From the NCBI GenBank assembly GCA_015075365.1, contig JABTUN010000001.1, positions 2,170,001 through 2,234,000 on the forward strand: a stretch of DNA of 64,000 nucleotides, in the 5' to 3' direction. Source of the DNA: Verrucomicrobiaceae bacterium (lineage in GTDB: Bacteria > Verrucomicrobiota > Verrucomicrobiia > Verrucomicrobiales > Verrucomicrobiaceae). The notes beneath the pieces are model-generated. The model searched no databases. It saw nothing but the letters and a program-made list of their open reading frames with translations, and had not been told where the DNA came from. The first letter of the stretch is position 1. Every line of letters starts with the position of its first letter. A program made the translations under genes and the position numbers. Shown here piece after piece: positions 34,007 through 43,449 of the stretch.

Positions 34007-34582
34007 ATGTTCCCCTCTCTATTCCAGACTCACCTCAGCGAGCATCAGAACGCAATCTCAAAGCTCAGCGCGATGCAGGACCAAATCGCTCCGCTGGCCG
34101 ATGCGTGGCTCACGGCGCTCAAGAACGGCAAGAAGATCATCTTCTTCGGCAACGGCGGCAGCGCCGCGGACGCGCAGCACCTCGCCGCCGAACTCGTCGT
34201 GCGTTACCGCGTCAATCGACCTGCCCTCGCCGGACTCGCTCTGACGACCGACACCTCCATTCTGACCGCGCACAGCAACGACTTCGGCTTCGAGACCGTC
34301 TTTTCGCGCCAGATTGAAGCTCTCGCGCAACCTGGCGATGTCGCGCTCGGCATCTCCACGAGCGGAACGAGCAAAAACATCCTCGCCGGCCTCAAAGCGG
34401 CCAATGAGCGCGGCTGCGTCACCATCGCCTTCACCGGCGAAAAAGAGTCCGGGTGCTCCCAACTCGCGAAACTGACTTTCAAAGCCCCATCAAGCATCAC
34501 CGCACGCATTCAGGAGTGCCACCTCCTCATCGGCCACTTGCTCTGTGATGTCGTCGAAAAGGCCATCGCCGCTGAAAAGTAG
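34007..34582 (+). CDS. gmhA: Sedoheptulose-7-phosphate isomerase (SIS domain)
   Basis: 191 residues. SIS-domain signatures are FFGNGGSAADAQHLAAELV and GISTSGTSKNILAGL; SSITARIQECHLLIGHLLCD near the end includes the His and Gln/Glu used by GmhA. It converts sedoheptulose 7-phosphate to D-glycero-D-manno-heptose 7-phosphate, the substrate of the upstream kinase. One base separates it from that gene, so they form a heptose-precursor unit. Confidence 0.93.
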   Translation: MFPSLFQTHLSEHQNAISKLSAMQDQIAPLADAWLTALKNGKKIIFFGNGGSAADAQHLAAELVVRYRVNRPALAGLALTTDTSILTAHSNDFGFETVFSRQIEALAQPGDVALGISTSGTSKNILAGLKAANERGCVTIAFTGEKESGCSQLAKLTFKAPSSITARIQECHLLIGHLLCDVVEKAIAAEK

Positions 34583-34646
34583 GTTGGGAATGTCGGGCGC
34601 GGCAAACCATGACCTCATCTTGACTTCCATCGCCCGACTTCCCGAC
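34583..34646. repeat. 8-mer word hairpin after gmhA
   Basis: GTTGGGAATGTCGGGCG pairs, with one bulge and one G-T, with CGCCCGACTTCCCGAC at 34631-34646. Each arm is two copies of a GTCGGGNN word. It begins at the base after the gmhA stop codon, so it could end transcription or stabilise the upstream mRNA; there is no T-run. A second GTTCGGCG...CGCCGAAC dyad lies at 34693-34738. Confidence 0.5.
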
Positions 34647-34755
34647 TCACGAGCGTTCTGAATGCCTCACGCGCTCCCAAACCAGCCGGGAAGTTCGGCG
34701 AACATGCGATAGAGCCAGCGGAGCCATCTCCGCCGAACATTTCCAGCCTACGTCT

Positions 34756-36105
34756 GTGAATCCTACCCCTCATCCGCGCGGCGGACTGCACCGCATGGTG
34801 TCCGGCTTCTCCGCGTCCGCGGTGCTGCGCATCGCGCGCCTCGGCATCAATGTGGTCATCACCGGCCTGCTTGCACGCCACCTCGGCAGTGCAGGTTTTG
34901 GAGCCCTCGCAGCCAGTCTCGCGCTTGTGTCGCTCTTTTACACGCTGGCGGAGCTCGGAATGGGCCGCGTGCTCGTGCGCGAGCTGCTGCGCGATGGTGC
35001 CAACAAGGCCGAACTCATGGGATCGAGCTTCTACACGCGCACCGGTGTCGGAATCGCCTTGTTTGCCTCCCTCGCGGCCTACGCGCTCGTTTTCGAGCCT
35101 GCACACGCCTCGCTGCTGCTCATCTACAGCCTCGCGCTGCTCACGCATGCCACCACCGACCTGCTCGCCTGGTTGGAAGCCGAGCGCCGCATGCCTGCTG
35201 CCTATCTCTGCCAGTTTGGCGGCTTCATGGTCAGCGTCGCCGCCATCCTCGCCGGCATGATGTGGAAAGCGCCGATGTGGTTCTTCGCGCTGACCTTCAT
35301 CATCGAGTGTCTCGTCACCGCCGCGGCCCTGATGATGCGCTACCACCAGCTCGGCGGCTCCATGAAGGCCTGGGTCTGGAACAAAGCGCTCTCCGTCCGG
35401 CTGCTGCGCGAGTCATGGTATGAAATCGCCACGCAACTCACGCTGCTCATGCTCTTGCGGCTCGACGCCGTCATGGTGCAGGCCATGCGGGGCGAAACAG
35501 AAGCCGGCTACTACGCCGCCGCCGTTCGCATCTCCGAAGTGGCCTACTTTCTGCCGATGATGATCGCCGGCTTCATGCTGCCGCCGCTCATGCAGCGTCG
35601 TCAAAGCGGAGCCGCCGACTACCGTGATCGTGTCGCTGACTACTTCGGCATCACCATCGCCTTCACGCTGCCCATCGTGCTCGGCATCGTGGCCACCGCG
35701 CCGTGGATCGTGCGCTTGCTGTTTGGTCCTGGCTTTGATCCTGCGGTCCCCATGCTCGCCGTGCACGCCTGGGCGCTCATCCCTTTCGCGCTCGGCATCG
35801 CACGCACGCAGTATCTCACCATTGAGGGCCGCCTGTGGGCCAACATCCCTGCTGTCGTCGCCGCGCTCGTGATCAATGTCGTGCTGAACTGGCTGTGGAT
35901 ACCCGCGCATGGCGGACTCGGTGCCGCGTGGGCCACTTTGATCGCCTACAGCATCGCCTGGGTCATCAGCACGCCCTGCATGGCTTCCACGCGCGATCTC
36001 ACCGCTCTCATGCTCCGCGGCGTGCTGCGTCTGCCGCATCTCATCACCGACGCGCGCGCAAGGCTGCTCCAAAGCCCGCCCGTTCCCACCTCCGCACCTT
36101 CATGA
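34756..36105 (+). CDS. Polysaccharide flippase (Wzx/MATE-like)
   Basis: 449 residues with about 12-14 hydrophobic spans and few charges. It begins with a basic amphipathic segment, then NVVITGLLARHLGSAGFGAL, typical of the polysaccharide-transporter (PST) family. It flips lipid-linked repeat units across the inner membrane. A GTG start is used at 34756; ATG 34795 (MVSGFSASAVLRIARLG) is an alternative matching the usual family start. It overlaps the next gene by 4 bases, as expected for a Wzx-Wzy pair. Confidence 0.9.
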   Translation: MNPTPHPRGGLHRMVSGFSASAVLRIARLGINVVITGLLARHLGSAGFGALAASLALVSLFYTLAELGMGRVLVRELLRDGANKAELMGSSFYTRTGVGIALFASLAAYALVFEPAHASLLLIYSLALLTHATTDLLAWLEAERRMPAAYLCQFGGFMVSVAAILAGMMWKAPMWFFALTFIIECLVTAAALMMRYHQLGGSMKAWVWNKALSVRLLRESWYEIATQLTLLMLLRLDAVMVQAMRGETEAGYYAAAVRISEVAYFLPMMIAGFMLPPLMQRRQSGAADYRDRVADYFGITIAFTLPIVLGIVATAPWIVRLLFGPGFDPAVPMLAVHAWALIPFALGIARTQYLTIEGRLWANIPAVVAALVINVVLNWLWIPAHGGLGAAWATLIAYSIAWVISTPCMASTRDLTALMLRGVLRLPHLITDARARLLQSPPVPTSAPS

Positions 36106-37655
36106 ACCGAGCCAATCCCGGCACTGTGCTGCTCATCGTCATGCTGATGCTCGGCGGCCTCTACGCCGTCGCCTCCGTCGTGCTCACCGATGGCAACACC
36201 ATCGGCCAGATGTGCCAGTATCTCATGGCGGGCGGCTTTGTGCTCTCGCTCATGGCCCCGCGCCTCGGCTTCTTCTCGTGGCTCGTGTTTTGCGGCTACA
36301 ATGACCTTCTGAAGCGCCTCCTCGTCGCCGGTGGGCGCATCACGCATGAGGACTTGAAGTTCGTGCTCGGCATCACTCCTGCGATGTTCGCCGGAGTCGT
36401 CACCTCGCTGGTGTTTGGCGGCCTCATGGGCTCGCGTCGCATCTCCGGTCGTGAATGGCTGCTGCTCGTCATCGGCATCGGTCTCATGGGACTCGCCGGC
36501 GTGCTCGCCGCCATGAATGAAGGCGCGGGCGTGAACGGCGTGTTGCAAGGCATCGCCAACAACGGCCTCTACTCGCTGCTGCTCTTCGTCGTTCCCGTGC
36601 TGCTCCGTGGCAAAAACGACCTCATCCAGGTCTGGCGCGTGCTCGTCATCGCCTACCTGCCCGTGTCCATCTACGGCGTTGTGCAGCAGGTGAATGGATT
36701 CGCTGAATTCGAGGTCGAGTACCTGCTCAGCGGCCTCAGTTTGGAAATCAAACAGCTCTACTCCGACGAGGTGCGCGCCTTCTCCACGCTGAACTCGCCC
36801 ACCGCGCTCTCCGTCGTCTCCGCCGTGCTTGCCGTGTCGAGTTTGCTGCTCGGGTTCTTGTATCGCGGGCACAGCGGTCGCGCGCCGATGGGCCGCGTGT
36901 TCGCCAGCTTCTGCTTCCTCGCGCATTTCGCCGGCCTCATCGCCTCCACGGGCCGCTCCTCGATCCTCATCGTGCCCGCCGCGCTCATCGGCACCTGGTG
37001 CTTCACCTCGCATGTGCGCACGAAGGTCTTTTACAGCACCGTCCTCGGCGCGTTCGCGCTGCTCGTCGTCTCCTCCGGCTGGCTCATCGATCATCTCGAT
37101 GACTTGAACGAGAAGGCGCTCACGCTCGGCGCGGGCGGCGCGTTTCTCTCACGCATGCTCATGGTCGGCACGTATTGGGACCGTCTCTCTGGTTTCTCAA
37201 ACGTGCTCATGAACCCCAAGGCCTGGTCGCTATTCGGCTACGGCCGTGCGGAGGACGGCACGGGCATGTATTACTACCACGATCCCATTTCGGAGATCCT
37301 CATGCGCTATGGTGCCATCGTGTTGATCGTCGTCATGGTCACCATCGCGCTCATGCTGCGCTGGTTTCACAAGCAGGCGTGGCAAGTGGAAAGCCGCAAC
37401 CGGCGTCAGCTCGCCTCCGCCATGATCGCGCTCGCCTTTTCCATCCTGCTCGTCTCCGCGCTCAGCGGCTCCGTGATGACCGTGTTCCCGGTGAACATCT
37501 TCTTTTGGCTCACCTGCGCCGCCGTGCTCGGCTTCACCAAACAAAGCGAATCCTCATCACAACCAGCACCCGCTCCCGCTCTCGCTCCAGCGCCGCATAC
37601 CGCCATGCCGCATTTCCACCCGCAGCATCCTTTCCGCCAACAATCCGCGCCATGA
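36102..37655 (+). CDS. O-antigen ligase/polymerase-like membrane protein (Wzy/WaaL)
   Basis: 517 residues, about 11-12 membrane spans, with a large periplasmic loop between about residues 200 and 240 and a second near 370-410 (GYGRAEDGTGMYYYHDPISE) that holds the conserved Tyr/His region before the last spans. This is the Wzy/WaaL layout. It would polymerise or ligate the repeat unit delivered by the upstream flippase. The C-terminal tail is Pro/Ala/His-rich and low in complexity (PAPAPALAPAPHTAMPHFH), without known role. Confidence 0.85.
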   Translation: MNRANPGTVLLIVMLMLGGLYAVASVVLTDGNTIGQMCQYLMAGGFVLSLMAPRLGFFSWLVFCGYNDLLKRLLVAGGRITHEDLKFVLGITPAMFAGVVTSLVFGGLMGSRRISGREWLLLVIGIGLMGLAGVLAAMNEGAGVNGVLQGIANNGLYSLLLFVVPVLLRGKNDLIQVWRVLVIAYLPVSIYGVVQQVNGFAEFEVEYLLSGLSLEIKQLYSDEVRAFSTLNSPTALSVVSAVLAVSSLLLGFLYRGHSGRAPMGRVFASFCFLAHFAGLIASTGRSSILIVPAALIGTWCFTSHVRTKVFYSTVLGAFALLVVSSGWLIDHLDDLNEKALTLGAGGAFLSRMLMVGTYWDRLSGFSNVLMNPKAWSLFGYGRAEDGTGMYYYHDPISEILMRYGAIVLIVVMVTIALMLRWFHKQAWQVESRNRRQLASAMIALAFSILLVSALSGSVMTVFPVNIFFWLTCAAVLGFTKQSESSSQPAPAPALAPAPHTAMPHFHPQHPFRQQSAP

Positions 37656-38425
37656 CCACCACACTCGACACGCCGGTCACCAAACCCGCCTACTACGACA
37701 CCTACTGGCAAAAGTCCGATGGCTGGACGCCCGACAAAGGAGTGAACCATCCCGTCGAGCGCGCGTTGTTTGAGCGCATGCTCAAACCAGGCATGACACT
37801 CATCGACTACGGTTGTGGCAATGGCGAGCGCTACGGCCGCGACATGCTCGCGCGCCAGATCGACTACCGCGGCTTCGACATCTCCGAGACCGCGCTCGCC
37901 AACGCAAAACAACTCGGCCTCAATGTCGCGCGCATCGCCGCCGATGGCAGTCTCCCGCTCGAAAGCGCTTCCGCCGACGCCGCGATGTGTTTTGAGGTGC
38001 TCGAGCATCTCATGGAGCCGGACAACGCGCTCGCCGCCATTCACCGCGCGCTCAAACCCGGCGCGCAGGCTGTGTTCAGCGTCCCGAATGCCGCGCACTA
38101 CACCCAGCGTCTTGAATTCCTGCTCACCGGCTTCTGGAATCCCGGCGGCAGCCCGCTCACTGCGCGCAAAACACCGTGGAGCGATCCACACATCCGTTTT
38201 TTCAATCCGTCCGTGCTCCGCCGCATGCTCGAACACAACGGCTTCATCGTCGAGCGCCTCGTCGGCGAGCCTTTCTCGCTGCGCGCATTGCCTTGGTTCT
38301 ACAAGCAGACAAAGCTCTTCCCCGTGCTCGACTTGCTCTCCAAGCCGCTCGCCTGGCTCGGCGCTGCATTCCCCGGCTTTTGGTCCGCGCGCCTCTTCGC
38401 CGTCGTGCGCAAACCGCAGGCATAA
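37652..38425 (+). CDS. SAM-dependent methyltransferase (class I)
   Basis: 257 residues. Motif I is LIDYGCGNGERYGRD, motif II includes ADAAMCFEVLEHLMEPDNAL, and GFDISETALANAKQLG binds the adenosine part. The C-terminal tail (FSLRALPWFYKQTKLFPVL) is hydrophobic and may touch the membrane. Probably it methylates a sugar or lipid-linked intermediate, or terminates chains. Overlaps wzy by 4 bases. Confidence 0.88.
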   Translation: MTTTLDTPVTKPAYYDTYWQKSDGWTPDKGVNHPVERALFERMLKPGMTLIDYGCGNGERYGRDMLARQIDYRGFDISETALANAKQLGLNVARIAADGSLPLESASADAAMCFEVLEHLMEPDNALAAIHRALKPGAQAVFSVPNAAHYTQRLEFLLTGFWNPGGSPLTARKTPWSDPHIRFFNPSVLRRMLEHNGFIVERLVGEPFSLRALPWFYKQTKLFPVLDLLSKPLAWLGAAFPGFWSARLFAVVRKPQA

Positions 38426-38431
38426 ACCACC

Positions 38432-39133
38432 ATGCTTCGTCCGCTCCTCCGACGCTTCTGCTACACGGCGAACACCATTCGCTATCGCGTCGAATGGCCG
38501 CGTTTGCATGAAGCGTTCGCCAAGGTGCCTCCCGCAGGCACGCTGTTCGATGGCGGCGCGGGTTCCGGCGAGTTTCTTCGCCGCGCTTTGACCGCCGGCT
38601 TCGCGAAGAACGTCATCGCACTCGAATTCGATGCCGGAAACTTCGCGCGGCTTCAGGAAAATCTCGGCAGCGACCCGCGCGCCCGTTTGATCCGCGGTTC
38701 CTTGCTCGACATTCCGCTCGAAGACGAATCCGTGGACATGGTCATGAGCACGCAGGTCATCGAGCATATCCAAGATCACGAAAAGGCCGCCGCAGAGCTC
38801 TGCCGCATCCTCAAGCCCGGTGGCTACGCCCTCATCACCGTCCCGCATCCGCCGGAGCCTTTTCCAAACGACGACCATTTTCGCGAAGGCTACACCGACG
38901 TCGATTTGACCGCGCTTTTCGCGCCTCACGGCCTCACACCGCTGCACACCGACTACTTCCTCACGCGCAGCACCACGAACCGCATGCTCACAGCCTGGAA
39001 GCTCCCCGCGCGCGGCGTTTTTCTTCCCGTCGCCACCGTCGATGCCGAAACACATCTCTCCGCGGCACAACGCCACGCCGACACGCCTTTTGGCATCCTG
39101 ATGCTCTTTCAGAAACCGCCACGTCAGACGTGA
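38432..39133 (+). CDS. SAM-dependent methyltransferase (class I), second
   Basis: 233 residues. TLFDGGAGSGEFLRRAL is motif I, VIALEFDAGNFARLQENLG motif II, and MVMSTQVIEHIQDHEKAAAE motif III, with LKPGGYALITVP following. It differs enough from the preceding methyltransferase not to be a tandem duplicate. A 6-base gap separates the two. The stop codon lies inside the left arm of a heptamer hairpin. Confidence 0.88.
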   Translation: MLRPLLRRFCYTANTIRYRVEWPRLHEAFAKVPPAGTLFDGGAGSGEFLRRALTAGFAKNVIALEFDAGNFARLQENLGSDPRARLIRGSLLDIPLEDESVDMVMSTQVIEHIQDHEKAAAELCRILKPGGYALITVPHPPEPFPNDDHFREGYTDVDLTALFAPHGLTPLHTDYFLTRSTTNRMLTAWKLPARGVFLPVATVDAETHLSAAQRHADTPFGILMLFQKPPRQT

Positions 39134-39192
39134 GAAGTAAGAAGTGAGACGTCAACACTCCGACATCTCACTTCTAACTTCTAACATCTCAC
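39130..39192. repeat. Heptamer word array hairpin
   Basis: Left arm words AGAAGTA, AGAAGTG, AGACGTC (39133-39153); right arm words CACTTCT, AACTTCT, AACATCT, CACCCTC (39169-39196), the inverted complement. A 15-base stem with one mismatch forms. The element overlaps the methyltransferase stop and ends just before the GTG start of the glycosyltransferase, so it is the only break in a run of 4-base overlaps. Confidence 0.75.
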
Positions 39193-39198
39193 CCTCTC

Positions 39199-40323
39199 GT
39201 GAGACTCCTCATCATCGACCCCAACATGACCCTCGCAAGCCCATCCATGAAAGGTGTGGTCCGCTCCTTGCCGCTGCTGCAGGCGCGTGGCATCGACACC
39301 GAGGTCTGGTGCTGGACCGCTGATGAAAGCCTGCCCGCCCGCATCGACAAACTGCCGCGCATCGGTGACGTGCGCATTCTTGGCAGCCACATCTTCGCCT
39401 GGCTCGTCGCGTTGCGCGCGTGGTGGCGATTTCAGATCCGCCGCCTGCCGCGCCCGGATGTCATTTACACCGTCGCCTGGTATCACAAGGCCTGCGATCT
39501 CTGCCACGTCCACTTCTCACAGTTCGACTGGGAACGCCGCCAGCGCCAGCTCGGCACGCACTCATTGCGAGACCTCGTCGAGCGCGTCGCGAACTACCTC
39601 GCCCTCCTTCGCGCCCGCGCCTTCCTGCGCGATACCACCGCGAAAAAGCTCGTCTGCGTCTCCGAATCCGTCGCCGAAGACATGCGCGTCGCGAATCCGC
39701 GCCTTCCCGTCGAAGTCCTGCCGAACAGCTACGACCCGAATCGTTTCCATCCAGGTGTTCGCGATCAGTTTCGTGCCGAAACGCGGAACCAGCTCGGCTA
39801 CGACGACACGCATCGCGTCTTCATTTTCGTCAGCACCGGCCACTATCGTCGAAAAGGCTTCTTTTTAGCCGTCGAGGCTCTCAAACGTCTCCGTGATCGC
39901 TTTCCACAATCTCACCTGCTCGTCGTCGGCGGCCGTCCTGATCGTCTCGCAGCCTTGCAGACCGAACTCGGCCAGAAACACGATTGGATCACCTTCACCG
40001 GCATGGTTCCCGATGTAGAGCGCTACTTCGCCGCGGCGGATGCCTTCCTCTTCCCTTCATACTCGGAAGCCTTCGCTCTCGTCGAAGTCGAAGCCGCTGC
40101 CTGCAGCCTTCCACTCTTCCTCACGCCCCACCACGGCGCTGAAATGATCCTCGAAGATCGAATCAATGGCCGGCTCATCGAATTCGATCCCGCGAAGATC
40201 GCCGAAGTGCTCACCGAGTTTCTCGATGGCCGCTGGCAGTCGAAACAGCACACGCTGAAGCACGCCATCGACTCGGAAACCTACGCCGCGCGTTTCGCCG
40301 ACCTCATCACGCAGGCGGCATGA
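39199..40323 (+). CDS. Glycosyltransferase family 4 (first of three)
   Basis: 374 residues from a GTG start. GT-B fold: MRLLIIDPNMTLASPSMKGV at the N-terminal nucleotide-free domain, then VCVSESVAEDM, FIFVSTGHYRRKGFFLAVEA and the EX7E motif in FPSYSEAFALVEVEAAACSL. It is a retaining transferase adding a sugar from a nucleotide donor. The hairpin just upstream may set its translation. It is coupled to the next gene by a 4-base overlap. Confidence 0.9.
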   Translation: MRLLIIDPNMTLASPSMKGVVRSLPLLQARGIDTEVWCWTADESLPARIDKLPRIGDVRILGSHIFAWLVALRAWWRFQIRRLPRPDVIYTVAWYHKACDLCHVHFSQFDWERRQRQLGTHSLRDLVERVANYLALLRARAFLRDTTAKKLVCVSESVAEDMRVANPRLPVEVLPNSYDPNRFHPGVRDQFRAETRNQLGYDDTHRVFIFVSTGHYRRKGFFLAVEALKRLRDRFPQSHLLVVGGRPDRLAALQTELGQKHDWITFTGMVPDVERYFAAADAFLFPSYSEAFALVEVEAAACSLPLFLTPHHGAEMILEDRINGRLIEFDPAKIAEVLTEFLDGRWQSKQHTLKHAIDSETYAARFADLITQAA

Positions 40324-41417
40324 ACATCGTCCAGCTCATCCGCGCCCGTGCGCCTTATCTCAAAGCCCTGCAAGATGCCTTCGCCGCCGAAATGCCTGCC
40401 GGAAGCCGCTTCAGCATCCTCTGGTCGCAATTCGACACCGAGCCAGCTCCCGACGTGTTGCCCACCGGTTCCAATGTCGAAGTCACATCCATCGCCAGCA
40501 AGGCCTTCACCTCCAAGTCGTGGAGCTTGTGGCCGCAGGAGGCCGTCGCATCACGTCTGCCATCACGCGAGGTCTGGCGCGCGATTCGCGAACGCCGCCC
40601 GGATCTCATCTGGATGCACGAGTACAGCCCCTACACGCTCACCGGGCTGCTTTACGCCAAATGGCACCGCATTCCGGTTGTCGTCAGCTCGGAGATCGGC
40701 CGCGGTAACGCGCACTTCTTCAGCCGTGCGGTGCGCATCTGGCATCGCGTGTGGGGAAAGCTCGCCGATGGCTTCATCGCGTGCTGCCCGGCCGCCTGCG
40801 AGCCTCTTGCAGCCACACCTGTGCCTGTCATCGAAGCCTTCCACGCCGTGGACAGCCGCGTCTTCACGCCCGCGACCAAACCGCCGTACAACAACGTGCT
40901 CACCTTCGCCTACGCCGGCCATCTCGTGCCGCGCAAAGGCCTCGATCTGCTCCTTGCCGCTGCCAAGCACTTGAAAACACTCACCACACAGCCGTTTCGC
41001 CTGCGCATCATCGGCAGCGGTGACGCGGACGCGATTCGCCAGCTGGCAGGCGACGTGGAGCTCGAATTCACCGGCTTCTTGACCGGCGAATCGCTGCGCG
41101 ATTCCATGCGTAGTTCCGATGTTTTCGTTCTACCGACCCGCCAAGACACTTACGCGGCGGTTGTTCACGAGGCCGCGTGTCTCGGCCTCCCGCTCCTCAT
41201 CAGCAAGCACGCGGGTGCTTCGCAGGCCATTCGAACCGGCTTCACCATCGACCCGCACGACACCAGTGATTTCGCCCGGCATATGCTCGCCATGTTTGAT
41301 CCGCAAACTCGCGCCACCATGCGCACCGCCTCGCGTCATCGCGGTGAAGAACTTTCCGCGCATCATCGCGCTCGCGCGCTGCGCGAGTGGATGCAGCACC
41401 ACTTCCTCCTCGCATGA
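40320..41417 (+). CDS. Glycosyltransferase family 4 (second)
   Basis: 365 residues. The C-terminal GT4 domain is clear: FAYAGHLVPRKGLDLLLAAA, FRLRIIGSGDADAIRQL, and VFVLPTRQDTYAAVVHEAAC in place of the canonical EX7E, where the first acidic residue is Asp in RQDTYAAVVHE. The acceptor domain is divergent. It probably adds another residue of the same repeat unit. ATGA overlaps on both sides. Confidence 0.88.
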   Translation: MNIVQLIRARAPYLKALQDAFAAEMPAGSRFSILWSQFDTEPAPDVLPTGSNVEVTSIASKAFTSKSWSLWPQEAVASRLPSREVWRAIRERRPDLIWMHEYSPYTLTGLLYAKWHRIPVVVSSEIGRGNAHFFSRAVRIWHRVWGKLADGFIACCPAACEPLAATPVPVIEAFHAVDSRVFTPATKPPYNNVLTFAYAGHLVPRKGLDLLLAAAKHLKTLTTQPFRLRIIGSGDADAIRQLAGDVELEFTGFLTGESLRDSMRSSDVFVLPTRQDTYAAVVHEAACLGLPLLISKHAGASQAIRTGFTIDPHDTSDFARHMLAMFDPQTRATMRTASRHRGEELSAHHRARALREWMQHHFLLA

Positions 41418-42511
41418 AGGTCATTCTCGCCCCCGTCCTTCGCGCTGAAAAGTGGACCAGCATCGATCTGCTCCACGCGAACTACCTCGCAACGTTGCCG
41501 CAGTTTCGTGATGAGGCCGAACTCGTCGATTTCCAGCCGGACGAGTCCCTCGCTGGCTCGCGCATCGGCAAGCGCCTCGTCCGCGACGTGCTCTATCCGA
41601 TGCAGATCCGCCGCACGGCGAAGCAAACGTCGCCACGGCCCGTGCTGCACGTCATCGATCACAGCTACGGCCATCTTTGCGCCGCGTGGCAGCCCTCGGT
41701 GATCACTTGCAACGACCTCAATCACTTCACCGCACCCGCCTTGAACGGCCTCACGCTCAAACTCTGGCGTCTGCGTGTGAACCAGATGCGCAAGGCCGCG
41801 CGTGTCGTCTGCATCAGCGGCCAGCTTGCCTCCGAGGTGCAGGAGCACGTCGGCATCCCGTCGGAGCGGATCATCGTCGCCCACTACGGCATCGACAACG
41901 CCTGCTTCCGCCCGTTGCCACTCGAAGAAGCCGCTGCAAAGCTCCCGCAACTCGCCGCTGAGCGCGAGCGCTCGCTTCTCGTCCTCAACATCGGCTCGAA
42001 TCTCTCCCGCAAAAACCTGCCCACCGTGTTGCGCGCCATCGCCATGCTGCGCGAGCGCGGCCTGCCCGTGAAACTCGTCAAAATCGGCCACAACCTCGTT
42101 GCTGACGGCCTGGGACCGTTCATTCGCGAACTGAAACTCGACGACGCCATCATCGAACTCGGCAAAATTTCGCCCGATCAAGTCGCCGCCGCGTGCAATC
42201 TCTGTCACGCGCTGCATTTCCCCAGCATGTATGAAGGCTTCGGCCGTCCCACCATCGAGGCACAGGCCGCCGGTCTTCCCTGCGTGCTCGCGGAGGCCTC
42301 GTGCATGCACGAAATCGGCGGAGAAGGAGCGCTGTATCACGCGCCGACCGATGTGGAGGCAGCTGCCGCTCACCTTCAGAGCGCCATGACCGATTCCTCC
42401 ACGCGCGAACTGCTCATCGCGGCTGGTTTTGAAAACGTGAAGCGCTTCTCTTGGGCAAATCACGCGCGCCAGTTGATCCGCGCCTGGAAAGAAGCTGCCG
42501 CCGATTCATGA
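41414..42511 (+). CDS. Glycosyltransferase family 4 (third)
   Basis: 365 residues. Signatures: VVCISGQLASEVQEHVG, SLLVLNIGSNLSRKNLPTVL, and FPSMYEGFGRPTIEAQAAGL, a textbook EX7E motif (E in YEGFG through E in TIEAQ). Closest in style to mannosyltransferases such as WbdA/MtfB types, but specificity cannot be read. Overlaps the exosortase gene by 4 bases. Confidence 0.9.
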   Translation: MKVILAPVLRAEKWTSIDLLHANYLATLPQFRDEAELVDFQPDESLAGSRIGKRLVRDVLYPMQIRRTAKQTSPRPVLHVIDHSYGHLCAAWQPSVITCNDLNHFTAPALNGLTLKLWRLRVNQMRKAARVVCISGQLASEVQEHVGIPSERIIVAHYGIDNACFRPLPLEEAAAKLPQLAAERERSLLVLNIGSNLSRKNLPTVLRAIAMLRERGLPVKLVKIGHNLVADGLGPFIRELKLDDAIIELGKISPDQVAAACNLCHALHFPSMYEGFGRPTIEAQAAGLPCVLAEASCMHEIGGEGALYHAPTDVEAAAAHLQSAMTDSSTRELLIAAGFENVKRFSWANHARQLIRAWKEAAADS

Positions 42512-43449
42512 AGCTCAAACTCTGGCATCTTTTGCTTCTCGCTGCTGCGGTGATCCTCGTGGCGGTGTTGCCGTATGCCGCCGGTTACGGCCCGTTCAAG
42601 AAAACCATCCTGCAAGAGCTGCTCATGCGCTGGAAAGACCCGACTTGGCAACACGGGGCACTGGCGTTGCCCATTTCGATCTTCCTACTGTGGCGTCGTC
42701 GCAATGAGATGGCCGCTGTGCCGTCCAAACCGTCGAATTTCGGCCTGATCGTCGTTCTGATTGCGCTGTTCTTCTACTACGCTGGTTATCGAGCGAACAT
42801 CTTTTACCTCGGCTATGGTGCGATCATGCTGCTCATCGCCGGCACGGCGATCTGGCTCGCTGGCGTTCGCAAAGCCTCCGAAGGCGTCTTCCCCTGGCTC
42901 ATGCTCGGCTTCACGTGGCCGCTCATCTTCCTGGAAAGCAATGTGGCCTTCGAAATGCGCTTTCTCATGATCCGCCTCACGTCTGGCGTGCTGAATTTCC
43001 TCGATGTGCCCGTGATTCAAGAAGGAACCACGTTGCTTTCCGGTCCCGCACATGGGCGCGGAGCCGGCGCGTTGTTCAGCCTGAACGTCGAAGGCCCCTG
43101 CTCCGGCATGCGCAGCCTCTTCGCGCTGATGATGGTGGGTGCCTTGTTCAGTTACCATCGCCAAAAAGGCCTCTGGCAGCGCTGCTTCCTCTTCCTGATG
43201 ACCTTCCCGCTCGCGATCCTCGCGAACATGGCCCGCATCCTCGTGCTGCTCGGCGCTTCGACGATTTTCGGCCAGTCCTTCGCCATCGGCGATGCCGACA
43301 AGGAAGTCTCCACTTTCCATTTCCTCACCGGCATTGTCGTCTTCCTCGTCGCGCTCGCAGGCCTGCAAGGCATCGCGTGGCTCATGGATCGCCTCGGTAA
43401 AACACAACCCGCTGCCACGGTGCGGCGCATCGCCGTCTCGAACGCATGA
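42508..43449 (+). CDS. Exosortase/archaeosortase family transpeptidase
   Basis: 313 residues, about eight membrane spans. The catalytic triad is complete: Cys198 in EGPCSGMRS, Arg243 in ILANMARILVL and His271 in VSTFHFLTG. Exosortases recognise a C-terminal sorting signal (PEP-CTERM type), cut it and pass the protein to the cell surface. Their genes lie in exopolysaccharide loci, as here. The cognate sorting tag is not visible on any protein in the window. Followed directly by its usual partner EpsI. Confidence 0.95.
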   Translation: MKLKLWHLLLLAAAVILVAVLPYAAGYGPFKKTILQELLMRWKDPTWQHGALALPISIFLLWRRRNEMAAVPSKPSNFGLIVVLIALFFYYAGYRANIFYLGYGAIMLLIAGTAIWLAGVRKASEGVFPWLMLGFTWPLIFLESNVAFEMRFLMIRLTSGVLNFLDVPVIQEGTTLLSGPAHGRGAGALFSLNVEGPCSGMRSLFALMMVGALFSYHRQKGLWQRCFLFLMTFPLAILANMARILVLLGASTIFGQSFAIGDADKEVSTFHFLTGIVVFLVALAGLQGIAWLMDRLGKTQPAATVRRIAVSNA

